Source: Loripinus fragilis (Eukaryota > Mollusca > Bivalvia > Lucinida > Lucinidae). From it: a stretch of DNA of 64,000 bases. Of this stretch, positions 1-12,800 are shown in pieces (the first letter of the stretch is position 1; each line of letters starts with the position of its first letter). The stretch is taken from the NCBI GenBank assembly GCA_964019695.1, contig OZ026518.1, positions 75,199,912-75,263,911 on the forward strand, in the 5' to 3' direction. The notes under the pieces were generated by a model. It saw only the letters and a list, made by a program, of their open reading frames with translations. It was not told the origin of the DNA and did no database searches. The translations under genes and the position numbers were made by a program.

Positions 1-1369
1 GTTGTGACGTCAACATCAAACATAATGACGTCATGGTTTGACCTGGCGTAGCGCCAGTTTGCACGTGACGCCTACCGTAAGGCACACACAATAGACTTTC
101 TTTAAATGCTGATTTCTTGCGTTTCATTCGTTAAAATATGATTCTAAGCCATTTTCTAGGTGCAAACTACGTTTACACTCAATATTATACCCAATAAACA
201 CACTGCAAAAGTCAAATCGAACGAGAAGCGACCAAGTAAAAAGTAAGGTTGTGATTTCTGTATTTCCGTTGAGTATAAAATAAAAAGAAAATTTATTTTT
301 TTACGGCAAATACAAAATATATTTCATCTCGTGTGGTGAAAATATCAGCATTTTCACTCGTGCTACGCACTCGTGAAAAATACTGATTTTTTCACCGCAC
401 TCGATGAAATATATTTGATATTCACCTCAAAAAAGTAAATATCCTCTATATATTCATTACTCAAGTGCTTTCAGACCATAGTTTCTTTTCATGGACGCAA
501 ACAATATGAACCCTGAGAGGAGTCTGATCTTGGCCCATTGCAATATCGGCCACCTAATAACATACACAGATAAGAGAGCAGACAACAAGAGTCTTGACTG
601 GCGGGAAATGGGTTAAAAGGCATTTACAGTCTAGAGACAAGCACTTTTGAGGAACTTGAATCGGAGTTCATAAGTTTCGCCTGTAATTGTGTTATCAACA
701 CTCTGAGATTGATTGTTTATTTAACTGGGTTCAGCATCTGAATTTAGAAATTACTCTGTCATAAGTTAGCACCATGTATACAGCAAAACATAATGTATTT
801 ATCATTGCCTTGTTTTTGTTGAATCCATTTTATCTATCAAAACCAAAACTAGACTGTTCCAGAAACTAACTTAATTTTAATAAGTTCCTACTGCATAAAA
901 ACAGCAAAGTATGTGACAAACAGCCACATACATCAAAAGAGGTAAGTTTATTGACGCTTCATGTTGCAATTGAATCTTCGATCTACATGGGATATTACAG
1001 CAAACAACTGTAGCAGACGATATTTTCAGATGTGTTTTGCTGGCCCTTCAATGGGTAACAGTGCAGACGCTGATCAAATGTCGCCAGATTTATCTTCACT
1101 GTTAAATGAAGTTTACTTGTATCCAAAGCTAATCACTGGCCTCAAGTTTTACATGTGTGGAGATACGACAAGCTTACAATTTTATCTAGGCTGTTTATTT
1201 TGAAAGCAAATCTGACAGAGTGTTGATATATGTAATTTTACACAGCAGTGATTGTTTTAAAGTACAGGGGCATCTTGTCCCTAGACTGTTTAACTTGGAG
1301 GTAATCAGTGTCACTGAATTTAAGTTAACAAGAATCTGGTGTAATTTACTGTTTGAAAATCTTCGCATA
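1..1369. other. AT-rich non-coding flank (probably upstream CSE1L intron)
   Basis: No exon is recognisable here. The stretch precedes the first visible CSE1L exon (3779), so it is most likely part of an upstream intron of that gene. It holds an imperfect palindrome (listed separately) and two TGACGTCA-like sites in the first 40 bases. Short open frames at 961-1203 and 1220-1453 have no recognisable protein similarity. Confidence 0.5.
303..425. repeat. Imperfect palindrome, MITE-like
   Basis: The left part (AATATATTTCATCTCG, then GTGAAAATATCAG, then TTTTCACTCGTG) is answered in inverted order by CACTCGTGAAAAATACTG and CACTCGATGAAATATATT. The structure could fold back on itself across ~120 bp. 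No coding potential; likely a miniature inverted-repeat element. Confidence 0.5.
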
Positions 1370-1460
1370 CAGGCTTACTTAGACTGGCTCCAGTCCTTAA
1401 AACAATTTTTTATCAATGTGTCATATACTTGTAGCCAGTCTAACTCTGCTTGATGGCTCT

Positions 1461-3612
1461 TTTTATGCCCCGAAAGGAACTTTGGGAGGCATATAGTAAT
1501 CGCACTGTCCGTCCGTCCATCCGTGCTACTGATATGGATTTGGGGGCCTTTTTAGTCGTCTGGAGATAGACAAGGGGCCATTTCTTAACAAGGGGCCATG
1601 GCAGTCTGTAAGTTGCCTCAAAAAATTCAAGGGACCTCAGGGGAGGTAATATATTAACTTCTAAAAAAGGGCCATTTTATGTCTATGGTGATGGACGTCC
1701 AAACTGGAAATGGCCCGTAGTAATTTGTCAGTCTGATGTTAACGGGCCAATTCGGAGCTAAACTGGCCCGTTATTTCGGACACTTGGCCCCTTATTAATG
1801 GCCCTTTATAGACTGGCCCGATATTCAATATTAGGCGTACGTCCGTCCCGCTTCGTGTCCGGTGCATATCTCCTATATTCTTTGAGGTAGGAATTCCAAA
1901 TTTGGTGTGTGGATGCATCTTGGGATGACAGAGTGTCGCGTAACATTTTCGGGTCACTGTGACCTTGACCTCTGACCTAGTTTTTAGAATAATCGTGTCC
2001 GGAGCATATCTCTTATATTATTTGAGGTAGGAATCTCAAATTTGGTGTGTGGATGCGTCTTGGGATGACGAAGTGTCGCGTACCATAATTGGGTCACTGT
2101 GACCTTGAACTTGACCTCTGACCTAGTTTCTAGAAACTGCATTGAGTCTGGTGCATATCTCCTATATTCTGAGATAGGAATTCCAAATTTGGTGTGTAAA
2201 TGCATCTTGGGATGGCGGAGTGTCACATACCATTTTCGGGTCACTGTGACCTTGACCCTGAACTCTGACCTAGTTATTAGAATAATCGTGTCCGGAGCAT
2301 ATCTCTAATAATATTTGAGCTAGGAATCTCAAATTTGGTGTGATGATGCATCTTGAGATGACAAAGTGTTGCATACCATAATTGGGTCACTGTGACCTTG
2401 AACTTGACCTATGACCTAGTTTTTATAATTATGGTGTCCGGAGCATATCTCTTATATTATTTGAGGTAGGAATCTCAAATTTGGTGTGTGAATGCATCTT
2501 GGGATGGGGAAGTGTCACATACCATAATTGGGTCACTGTGGCCTTGAACTTGACCTCTGACCGAATTTCTATAAACTGCATTGTGTCTGGTGCATATCTC
2601 CTATATTCTTTTAGATAGGAATTCCAAATTTGGTGTCTAAATGCATCTTGAGATGACGGAGTGTCACACATACCATTTTTGGTCACTGTGACCTTGACCT
2701 CTGACCTAGTTTTAAGAATTTTTGTGTTGGAGCATATCTCTTATTTTCTTTGAGGTAGGAATTCCAAATTTGGAGTGTATATGCATCTTGGGATGGTGAA
2801 GTCTCACATATTATTTTCTGGCCACTGTGACCTTGACCTCTGACCTAGTTTTAATAATAATTGTGTCAGGAGCATATCTCTTATATTATTTGAGAAGGGA
2901 ATCCCAAATTTGGTGTGTGAATGCATCTTGGGATGGTTGAGTGTCTTGTACCATTTTCGGTCACTGTGACCTTGACCTCTGACCTAGTTTTAATAATAAT
3001 TGTGTCAGGAGCATATCTCTTTTATTATTTGAAATAGGAATCCCAAATTTGGTGTCTGATGGCATCTTGGGGTGGTGGAGTGTCTTGTACCATTTACAGG
3101 TCACTGTGACCTTGACCTCTGGCCTAGTTTTTAGAAAAATCATGTCCAGAGCATATCTCTTATATAATTAAAGGTAGTAATCCCAAATTTGGTGGGTGGA
3201 TGCAACTTTAGATGGTGGAGTGTCACATACGATTTTTGGGTCACTTTGACCTTGACCTCTGACCTAGTTTGTAGAATAATGGTGTCCAGAACATATCTCT
3301 TATATTATTTGGGAATCCCAAATTTGCTGTATGGATACATCTTTAGATGCTGATGTGTAGCGTACCATTTTTAGGTCACTGTGATCTTCACCTATGACCT
3401 AGTTTCTAGAAAAATCGTGACTGGAGAATATCTCCTATATTATTTGGTGTGTTGATTCCTCTTGAGATGGCGGAGTGGTGCGTACCATTTGACCTTGACA
3501 TTGACTTCTGGCCTCATTTCTAGGTTTATCGTGTCTGGAGCATATCTCCTAGATTACAGCTAACTTTCCTCAAATCTGTCTTATGCTTGACCAATTCCTT
3601 TGGGGGCATTCG
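1461..3612. mobile_element. Non-autonomous element carrying a ~140-bp tandem array
   Basis: The left end reads TTTTTATGCCCCGAAAGG followed by GGCATATAGT and CTGTCCGTCCGTCC; the right end reads TTTGGGGGCATTCGTCACG. The ATGCCCC / GGGGGCAT ends are short inverted repeats. The interior is dominated by the tandem array at ~1845-3560 and has no transposase-like frame. The ATGCCCCNGAAGG...GGCATATAG end is, from memory, common in mollusc genomes; the superfamily was not determined. Confidence 0.5.
1845..3560. repeat. ~140-bp tandem array (about 12 units) rich in AGGTCA-type half-sites
   Basis: The landmark ACCTCTGACCTAG or a close variant recurs near 1970, 2115, 2265, 2408, 2553, 2698, 2837, 2977, 3117, 3257 and 3397, with a degenerate unit near 3510. 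The period is 140-150 bp. Each unit contains GAGCATATCTCTTATATT, then CAAATTTGGTGTGTG, then TGCATCTTGGGATG, then GGTCACTGTGACCTTGACCT. Exact GGTCAnnnTGACC palindromes start at 1952, 2092, 2239, 2385, 2681, 2959, 3099 and 3239. A diverged fragment (GAGCATATCTCTTATATTC) occurs alone at ~21350. Confidence 0.9.
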
Positions 3613-3778
3613 TCACGTGACTGTGAACATAGCCATCAGAGTTAGACTGGCTAAAAGTATATGATATGACACATTGATGAAAAATTGTTTTAAGGACCGG
3701 AGCCAGTCTAAAGCTTACTTACCAATAAAATACATTTTTTTTTACATTCTAGCCAAGATTTCATCTTATTCTTTTCAG

Positions 3779-3876
3779 AATGGCTTGCTTGGTATTTTCC
3801 AAAAGTTGATAGCTTCAAAAACCAACGACCATGAAGGATTTTACCTATTAAATAGTATTGTTGAACATATGCCAGC
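3779..3876 (+). CDS. CSE1L: CSE1L exon (first visible)
   Basis: Acceptor TTCTTTTCAG ends at 3778 and donor GTAAGTAT begins at 3877. It starts in phase 0 with NGLLGIFQKLIASK and ends after two bases of an alanine codon completed in the next exon. The frame runs through NDHEGFYLLNSIVEHMP, a strongly conserved exportin-2 segment. Confidence 0.93.
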
Positions 3877-6800
3877 GTAAGTATAGAGTTTTGAGTAGCC
3901 ACAAAATATGTTTTGATTGAGAAATAAGGAAATTATTTTGTAATACACGCTCTTAACTAAAGGCCTGATATTGATACGGAATTTGAGTATTACATGGTCA
4001 CGAAGACATATTTTGGCTAAAAAAAGTTATGGGAAAAGAATTCATTGCACTATGATGTTCTGTAGACAAGAACACAGTTGTTGTGAATGACGGGAAAAGG
4101 GGTAACTCAGAATCTTGTAGTTTTAATTTGTGCCTCTTTCACCCCCCCCCCCCAAAAAAAAAATGAATTGGACCTTTTCCTGCTATTCACAAATGTTTTC
4201 TGCTTTCTCTTTCGGTTATATACTCAGGTTTAGATAAAACACATTGTTTGGCTAAAAAGCGGCCTAAAACCGAAATATTTTCTTATCCATCACTTCTTAC
4301 ATGCTTTGGATGCTCAAAAGAGCTGTCTCAGTAAGATGGTTCTTTTGAGTATCCGCAACATATGTTTTGGTTTAGAAATAAGAACATAAATTTTTGATTA
4401 CACTGTCTATCTAATCTGGAGGCCTGGTGTGTTTTCAGGGAGATTGTGAACAATTACACCAAACAGATATTCATTCTTCTATTCCAAAGATTACAAAGCT
4501 CAAAAACTACAAAGTATATCAAAAGTAAGTGTTTTCTTCTTATAATTGTTTTTTTACTATGGGCCTTGACGCTAGGGATCATAACTCCGTCCATGTCATC
4601 TGTGGCATCACACATTTGGTTTCTGATCAAAAACTTTCCAAGGGATGCATTTTTAGCTCACCTGAGCCATTGGCTCAGGGTGAGCTATTGTGAGCATTGG
4701 ATGTCCGTCGTGTGTCGTCCATCGTCAACAATTGCTTTAAACGACATCTCCTCCTAAACTACTGGCTGGATTTTGACCAAACTTGGTAGGAATGATCCTT
4801 ATATGACCCTCTTTTAAAATTGTTCTGGTCCATTGCATATCTAGGTCACACAGGCTAAAAATAGATTTTCAAGATGAAAACTTAAAATCTTCTTCTCTGA
4901 AACCACAAGGCCTAGAGCTTTGATATTTGGTATGTAGTATCACCTAGTGGACCTCTACCAAGTTTGTACAAATTATAGCGCTGGGGCCAAAAATGGCCCC
5001 GACTCGGGGGGTCACATGTTTTACATAGGCTTATATAGGGAGCAACATGAAAAAAATCTTCTTGTCTGAAACCACAAGGCCTAGAGCCTTGATATTTGGT
5101 ATGTAGTATCATCTAGTGGACCTGTACCAAGTTTGTTCAAATTATAGCCCTGGGGCCAAAAATGGCTCGGTCCCGGGGGTCACATGTTTTACATAGGCTT
5201 ATATAGGGAGCAACATGAAAAAATCTTCTCGTCTAAAACCACAAGGCCTAGAGCCTTGATATTTGGTATGTAGTATCATCTAGTGCGCCTCTACCTAGTG
5301 CGCCTCTACCAAGTTATAGCCCTAGGGCCAAAAATGGCCCCACCTCAGGGGTCACAGGTTTTACATAGGCTTTTATAGGGAGAAACATGAAAAAATCTTC
5401 TTGTCTGAAACCATAAGGCCTAGAGCTTTGATATTTGGTATGTAGCATCACCTTGTGGACCTCTAACAAGTTTGTTTAAATTATGCCCCTGAGGCCAAAA
5501 ATGACCCCGCCCCGGGGATCACATGCTTTTCATAGATTAATATAGGGAGAAACATGAAAAAAATCTTCTTGTCTGAAACCACAAGGCCTAGAGCCTTGAT
5601 ATTTGGTATGAAACATCATCTTGTGGACCTCTACCAAGTTTGTTCAAATTATATTCCTGGGGGTCACATGCTTTACACAGGCTTAAATTGGGAGAAACAT
5701 GAAAAAATCTTCTTGTCTGAAACCATTAGGCCTGGAGCCATGATATTTGGTATGTAGCATCACCTTGTGGATTATGCCCCTGGGGCCAAAAATGGCCCTG
5801 CCCTGGGGGTCACATATTTTACATTGGCTTATATAGGGAAAAACATCGAAAAATCTTCTTGTCTGAAATCATAAAGCTTAGAGCCTTGATATTTGGTTTA
5901 TAGCATCAACTAATGGACCTCTACCAAGTTTGTTCAAATTATGCCCCTGGGGCCAAAATGGCCCTGCGCCAGGGTCGCCAGGGACATAGTCAGCTTTCTA
6001 CAGATACCTATATGTTAGCTTTAAACAAAACTCAGGTGAGCGCTTAAGGGCTACTTGGGCCTCTTCTTTTCATTCAAAGTTTACAGAAGGGTAAAGCATC
6101 ATAAAATAGCGGTCATGTTTGAATTTGGGTATCATTTGAATTTTTTTCTACTGAGTTATGGCCCTTTTTATCCCAGAATGACAAGGTTCCGGGGATATAG
6201 GGATCAGCCTGGTTTCTGTCATTGTCCCTCCATCTTGTAGGTGCATCTGTCTGTAGACAAAAGTTTGTGCGCTCAATAGTTTTTATACCCTTTGAGATAT
6301 TTTGATAATATTTGGTAAGCATAATTATATATCAGGTCAAGCCTGTGTGTCACATGCAAGAATGGTGCTCTCCTTTTGAGTATTCTCCCTAGATCTACAG
6401 AAAAAAACGAGAGCCACTAGCAGGGTTCCCACAAACTCTGGAAATCATGGAAAACCTGGAAAATCATTTAGAAAAACTTTCATGCATGGAAAAATCATGG
6501 ACTTTTAAAAAAAGTGAATAATCATGGAAAAATCATGGAATTTTGTGAAATAATTTGACCAAACCAACAGTAGCCTGAAAACTAGCTGTCGGACACTTAT
6601 GTGTTCGACAGCTAGTTTTCTGGCTACTCGTGGTTTCAAGTTCCAAATGCATGCATGGTCTACAAGCATGCTGTTGTTGCTGCATTCCGCATTTATGCTC
6701 AGCGTGGTGAAGATGCTGCTAAAAGGGGAAGTTTTAGGCTGTACATTAAATAGTCATGGAAATTACATTGTTGATCATGGAAAATCATGGAAAAATCATG

Positions 6801-9800
6801 GAATTGTGATTTTGAATTTCTATGGGAACCCTGCTGTGTCAGACTGCCCTTAAACTACAATCCAGTGTAATTGAGTATTAAAACATTTGAGGCAGCATGC
6901 CTTTGAAATATGGTCAAAATGTAAGACCGTTTCTTTTATTGTTTTTGAGATTAACCCTTAAAGCTCCAATCATGACTGCAGCAGACGACAAATTTTGCGA
7001 CATTTTCCCCAATTTTCGGCAAAAATAAGGTATGATATTACATGAGAATCGTCTGCCAGCAGACGATTCTCATGAAACATCATGCCTTATTGGTTATTTT
7101 TGAAAAATCGGCAAAATTTGAAATTGTCGTCTGCTGCAAATTATAGGTGGTGCTTTAAGGGTCAAAGATCACAGCTGCCTAGTTTTACTTTATATTCCTA
7201 ATAATGTTTTTACAGGTCTATTGGTGTTTTTCTCTCTGTTTGCCATAAAGTTTAGTCCTGATTTACTGATACAGACTATAGATGGAATACAGGCAAAGTA
7301 AGTAGTCAAACATGTCCTGTTGATCATGGGCACATCATCACTATCATGGACTTAGTCGGGTCAATCCTATCTTAATGTATGTTTTTGTTTGTTTGTTTGA
7401 TTTGATTCTTTACATCCCATTAACAATCTTTCAATTATAAAGGGACGGGTCTTCCTGGGTTGAACCAGTACTAAGCTTGGATTAATGTTCTTGCTCAAGG
7501 ACACAACGCAGTGAAGCCGATGAGGCTCGAACCCACGGCCCCTTGGTCTCGAGTCAAGCACTCTACCACTGAGCCACTGCACTCCATATCTAAATGTTTG
7601 TGGTCTTATCTTAGAGACCAGATTGTGTCACCTGAAACTGACCCATCGTGATCATAGCGCATCCAAGCAAAAAAATTTGTATCAAAACCTTATCTACTCC
7701 CATCACTTCATATTCATATTAAACCTGAAAGGGGTACGTGCATTAAGAGGCTATTTTGGCCCCCTCTAGAGCCAAAAAACTGAAAATTGCTTTTCACCAA
7801 TTTCTTTTGATTGGTCTTTTAGAAGAATAACTGAAGTGTAAAATTTCGGCATTTATTTAAACTTTACCATTGCTATGGTAACTGAAATGGCCGACAAGAT
7901 AGGCTTAAAACAGAGAAATTGCCATTTTGGACCAAATTTATGGCTTTTAGAGACCATTTTTTTTAAGAATTAGATATCCGCACAGCTAAATACCAAAAAA
8001 TCCTTTAACTTTGTTGTGTGCCGTGGTAATTCTCATCTGCTGTTAAAATATCTTTTTGGTATTTGCTTGTGCTCTATGTTAATTTCTCTGTCAAACCTCT
8101 CAATTTTGCTCCAAAATGGTAAATTTCCTATTTTCAGCCTATTTTGCGGCCATTTTTGTTACCATAGCAATGCTAAAAGTCAGAGTAATTTGAGACTTTT
8201 ACACAAGTTTTGGTTATTGTTTAAATAAACTAATAAGAACAAATTGGTGAAAAACAATTTTTATATTTTAACCTCAGAGGGGGGCCAAAAAAGCCCCTTA
8301 ATGCACGTAGCTCTTTGAAGGAAATCCCACAATCAGCTACAAAAGGTCAATCATGGAATACACTACAGTGGAAACATAGCTGGTGAGTTTGTAATTAGTT
8401 TATAATAGGTAGTTAGTAATGATTAGTTGGGCAATTAGTGAAAACTCAGATATGGTGCTTTGGAATGCATAATTTTTTCAGCGTCTACATTGTTTGCTAA
8501 GTTAAAAACAATCTTGTGACACTCAAGGAAAAACATTATGATTTGGACATTCTGACCTTGGACTACATTAAATATATGGGCCAGTGAATGAGATTTTGGT
8601 ACTCATCACATCGGCGAATTGCAAGGCCTAGATGAGTCTTCGCTACTTGCATACAAAAAGAATAGAAGTACATTAGGCTCAGACCAAAAATTAGACCTTA
8701 ACAGGGATCCCACAGGCTTGAAAAGTACTTGAATATACAGGACTGTTGTGAAAAGTCCTTGAAAATTTAATTTGCCTTGAAAAGTACTTGAAACACTCAA
8801 AAGGCATTGAAAAGTTCTTGAATTTTACCATTTACAGTCCTGAGGATTCAACTGTGTTTTTGGAGACCTAAATCAGTATAAAATGTGGTGCCTTTATTTG
8901 GTGCAGCATATGCTGCACCAAATAAAGGCACCACGATTTTACACTAATTTCTTAAACTAATATCTTTAGTAATGGACTCTAGCATTTCAGAAGTAGAATT
9001 TCAAATGTAAATAGTTTTCAGTCCTTGAAAACAGTAGGAAATTCTTTTAGAAGTCCTTGAAAATTCCTTGAATTTTACACAATCTGGCCTGTATGAGCCT
9101 TGAACAAAAAGAATAGAAGTAGATTAGGCTCAGACCAAAAATTAGACCTTAAGCTGTGCTGGAAACGTCTGCATGGACATTTTTAAGAGACGTTTGCGAT
9201 AAGTATCGAAACCCTATATGGGCCTCGTCGCGACAAAACCTGTATTCGGTGTTTTTGATAAACTGAAATTCAACCCAGCCTGCTCAGCTACAATGATTAG
9301 CTAGAAAATTGAAATTTTGCTGGCAGCAAGTCTAGATATAATACTTTCCAAAAAGGGAATAAAAATGGCGCTGATCAGTCTGTGCGGATAGGCAGGCTGG
9401 TCTGCACTTTTGTTGTTCATAAATCCCCGAAGACAGGTTTTTCTCACGTCAAGGCCCATATAATAGGTGATCCTATCCAAATTCCATCATTCAAGCAAAA
9501 GGAAACAAAAGAATAATATGTTATATAAAATGTTCTAAATTTTCTTCAAGTTGCCACTAAAAAAGGCCTAGACAAACAGCATAGACAAAGAACAGACTGC
9601 TTCCTTACTTTACCATATTTTATGTTTTTTAGGATGTTTGGCATGGTGGTAGAGAAGTTATTTGTGGCTGACCTTCAGAAGGTCTCTGGTACATCTGAGA
9701 AGAAGATCTGTGCTGCGGGCGTGACAAGAATACTCACTGAGTCCCCCGTGATGATAGGACAGTATGAACATTTGTGGGCTAAGCTTCTGCAGGCTCTGAT

Positions 9801-12800
9801 TGGCCTGTTTGAATTGCCCGAAGATGACAGCGTACCGGCTGACGAACATTTTATAGAGATAGAAGACACTCCAGGTATGTACTGTAAACAGAAATTTTTG
9901 AGAGGGTTTTTATTTTTGCGAAACACAAAGTTTGGTGAAAAGAAAACCCCCGAAAAATGACGAAATCATTCTGTCGTTACTGATATAGGTGAAAAATGCC
10001 CTGTTCCCAAATTTCAAATGTCCCAAATATGTCTTTTAGCGCTAATCGCGAAATAAAATCCTTGCGAAAACTACCGAATTAACAGCAAACTTAATTTTTG
10101 AAACCAAGTTTTCGGGCAGAGCAGCTGAAAATTATAATTTTGTGATTGCATTTTCATAGCTACTTTTATATACATTTTAGTAATTTCTGAAGGAGGTTAT
10201 TTTCTTAGAGGAAATAAATCCTTTAGTAAGTAAAAACCCACCAGGTGGCACAAAATCAGAGCAAAAAAGTTATATTATAGCACCAAATTACATCAGTTTT
10301 AGACATTGAAAAAGGTAAAAACAGTTTATAAATGCAATATAAAAACAAATCTACATGTTGTTTAAAAAACAGATTCTATTACCGTTAAGATTTACAACAC
10401 ATGTTAACAAACTGGTGCATGCACATTTGTTGGTTTACTATACTGTAAAACCTGTGTAAAACGGCCACTGTCAAAAGTAGACAAAACAAAGATCTTTATG
10501 ACAAATGGTAGCTTATTGAAGGTGGAAATTATTGCAGAATGCTCCCCTTGGAGCATTCTGCAATACTTTTGACATGCATTAAGCGATAATTGAAAACCAA
10601 TTTTCTGTCTTTTTAAGAGCGGCTATTTTACACAGGCTTTACTGTATTTGCATCTCCTAGGGAATATATTTCCTGCCTTTTGATCTAAAGATGGATTAAT
10701 CTCTAGTTATTCTCTACATATCAAGCTGAGTTTTGCCATTTTTGGAAAATATTCTATAAAAAGTGATGCATAGTGATGTTTGATATGCTAAAGTAGCAAT
10801 GCAAGTAAATGACAGAAAAGCAAAAAAACTTGTTTAACTTTTACATGCTTGGTAATTTAGCGTTGCTGATTTTTAGCTCACCTGAGACTCCGAAGCATAG
10901 GGGAAGGAAAGATCATTCAAAGGGTCCTGGTGACATGACCAAGATGGCCACCACACCCATATATGGTCGAAGCCCTTACAAATTAACTTATCACGGGAAA
11001 AACTTAAAAATCTACATCTTTAATGCCATGAGGCCTTCAGCTCAGTGTGTTGCTATGCTTAGTGCTCCTCTGACCATTCCCAAGGGGTTCAAATTGGCCA
11101 CTCCATGCGGGTCATTTGCTCCCATAGACTCGTAATAAATTTTAAAAAAAAGATCTCCTGAATCCATGAGGCCAACAACTCAGGTGAGCAGTATAGGCTG
11201 ATTAAGCCTCCTGTTAAATTTCTGCTGCACTTTATTGCCTGCATGACATTTAATTTGGAAGTGATATAAAGCCATGTTTTAAAATCGAACATATTTAGTA
11301 TTAGTAATTTAGTTTATGACATACATAACCACCTTGCTCATATAATGACAAAATGTGAATGTTTTCATACAAAAAATGTTTTTTCAAAGTAATTTTAATG
11401 CCATATGGTCAATAGAAACTAACATTGGTGCTCCTGTATTTTTGAATTTATAAAAACTCATTGCCAAAAAGTGATAAAATTCTCTGCAAGCCTTGCATTT
11501 TATCTTTTTTTCCAAATTCCACTCGTTCGCTCGTAATTACGAGTGAAATCTAGAAAGGACAAGTAATTCTTCCCAAAGCACTCATCCTACAGGACGAGTG
11601 CTTTGGAAAGAATTACTTGAGGAAGTCATATTACATATTACTCACTTATGATCTTTATTGCATACGCTTTTAAAGGACAAGTGCATGTGTTTGCAGTAGG
11701 AGTGAAAATTGTAAGTCACTCGTCCTGCAGGACAAGTGCAATATTTAGATATATATATCCCCTGTCTCCCCAATTCATTTAATAAATTCAATAAAACATG
11801 AGCACTCATGTAAGATCCTCTATTTGTAGGTTATCAGACAGCGTATTCCCAGCTGGCTTTTGCTGGTAAGAAAGACAGTGACTTCCTGTCAGAGACTGTA
11901 CCTCAGTTGAAGATGGGTCTAGCTAAAGGCTTGGAGAAAATGTCAGCTGCACACCCTGGAAAGGTAAATTTCCTATTTAACTCATTTAAGCCGAATGGAA
12001 TTTCCCGCTCTTATCATTAAGACCAGTCCATTCTTGTTTTAATGGTTGTTGGGTGGTATTTTTTTTATTCAAATTTTTAAAGGATACTCTATAAGCAAAC
12101 AGTGGATACCCTGATCAGACGCCATGTTCTGCGTCCCACAAAAAGGACGCTAGGCTTATACGGGTTAAGAACTAATTACTTCCAAATTTTATGATGAACT
12201 CGCCCAATTAATCTCTTATAAAATTCATAGGTCCAGATAAGCAAAATCTTTAAAAATAAAACTCAGATTACTTTCTTATCCAATAGTTTAAACAAATGTT
12301 TGGGTGCTCAAAAGAACAGTCTCATTGAGACTGTTCTTTTGAGTACCAGCAACATATGTTTTAATTGAGAAATAGCAAAATTAGTTTTTGATTACACACT
12401 CTTATTGGGAGATCTGAAATTTACAGGGTTTTGTCTTAACCCTTAAAGTGCCAAACACAACTGCAGCAGACGGCAAATTTTGCAACATCTTTCCAAATTT
12501 TCGAAAAAAATAAGGTATGATATTTTATGAGAATCGTCTGCTCATGAAATATCGTGCCTTAATTGTTATTATTTTTGAAAATACAGCCAGTGTTCCCATT
12601 CACGTAGAATTGTGCGTGAATCACGTGGAAATGGTAAAAATCACGCATATATTTAAGGCAATAACGTGAATTCGCCCTCGTTTTTATTTCTAAAAAATCT
12701 AGGATTTTTTTCATTCTGGTGTAAACTTGGTCACCTTGTTTTTTTGCGAGTTTAATGACGCTTTGGTCGCTTTTAGTTACATTTTCAAAATGATTTACGG

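Larger units (their letters stand above)
1373..3716. mobile_element. Palindromic (foldback) element split at its centre by a later insertion
   Basis: The arm at about 1373-1455 (AGACTGGCTCCAGTCC, AACAATTTTTTATCAATG, TGTCATATACTTGTAGCCAG, TCTAACTCTG, GATGGCT) reappears as its reverse complement at about 3630-3716 with few mismatches over ~85 bp. The two arms would form one ~175-bp palindromic element. The 2.1-kb element described next lies between them. It sits in the intron just upstream of the CSE1L exon at 3779. Confidence 0.65.
4525..7215 (+). other. CSE1L intron largely made of transposons
   Basis: This 2.7-kb intron holds a pearl/Helitron-like element (4655-6062), a hAT-like MITE (6421-6833) and a piggyBac-like MITE (6951-7165), leaving little other sequence. 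No additional exon is seen. Confidence 0.8.

Noticed and set aside
1739..3143. Several - strand ORFs with similar peptides (HPKMHPHTKFGIP...)
   Set aside because: They are translations of the 140-bp tandem units, not a repeat protein; frames break between units.
1845..3560. CRISPR-like array
   Set aside because: The units are contiguous ~140-bp tandem repeats without unique spacers, in eukaryotic DNA.
7381..7585. Possible tRNA gene (A- and B-box-like sequences)
   Set aside because: Multiple dispersed copies with a shared non-tRNA body and A-rich tail, and no foldable acceptor stem: a SINE, not a tRNA.
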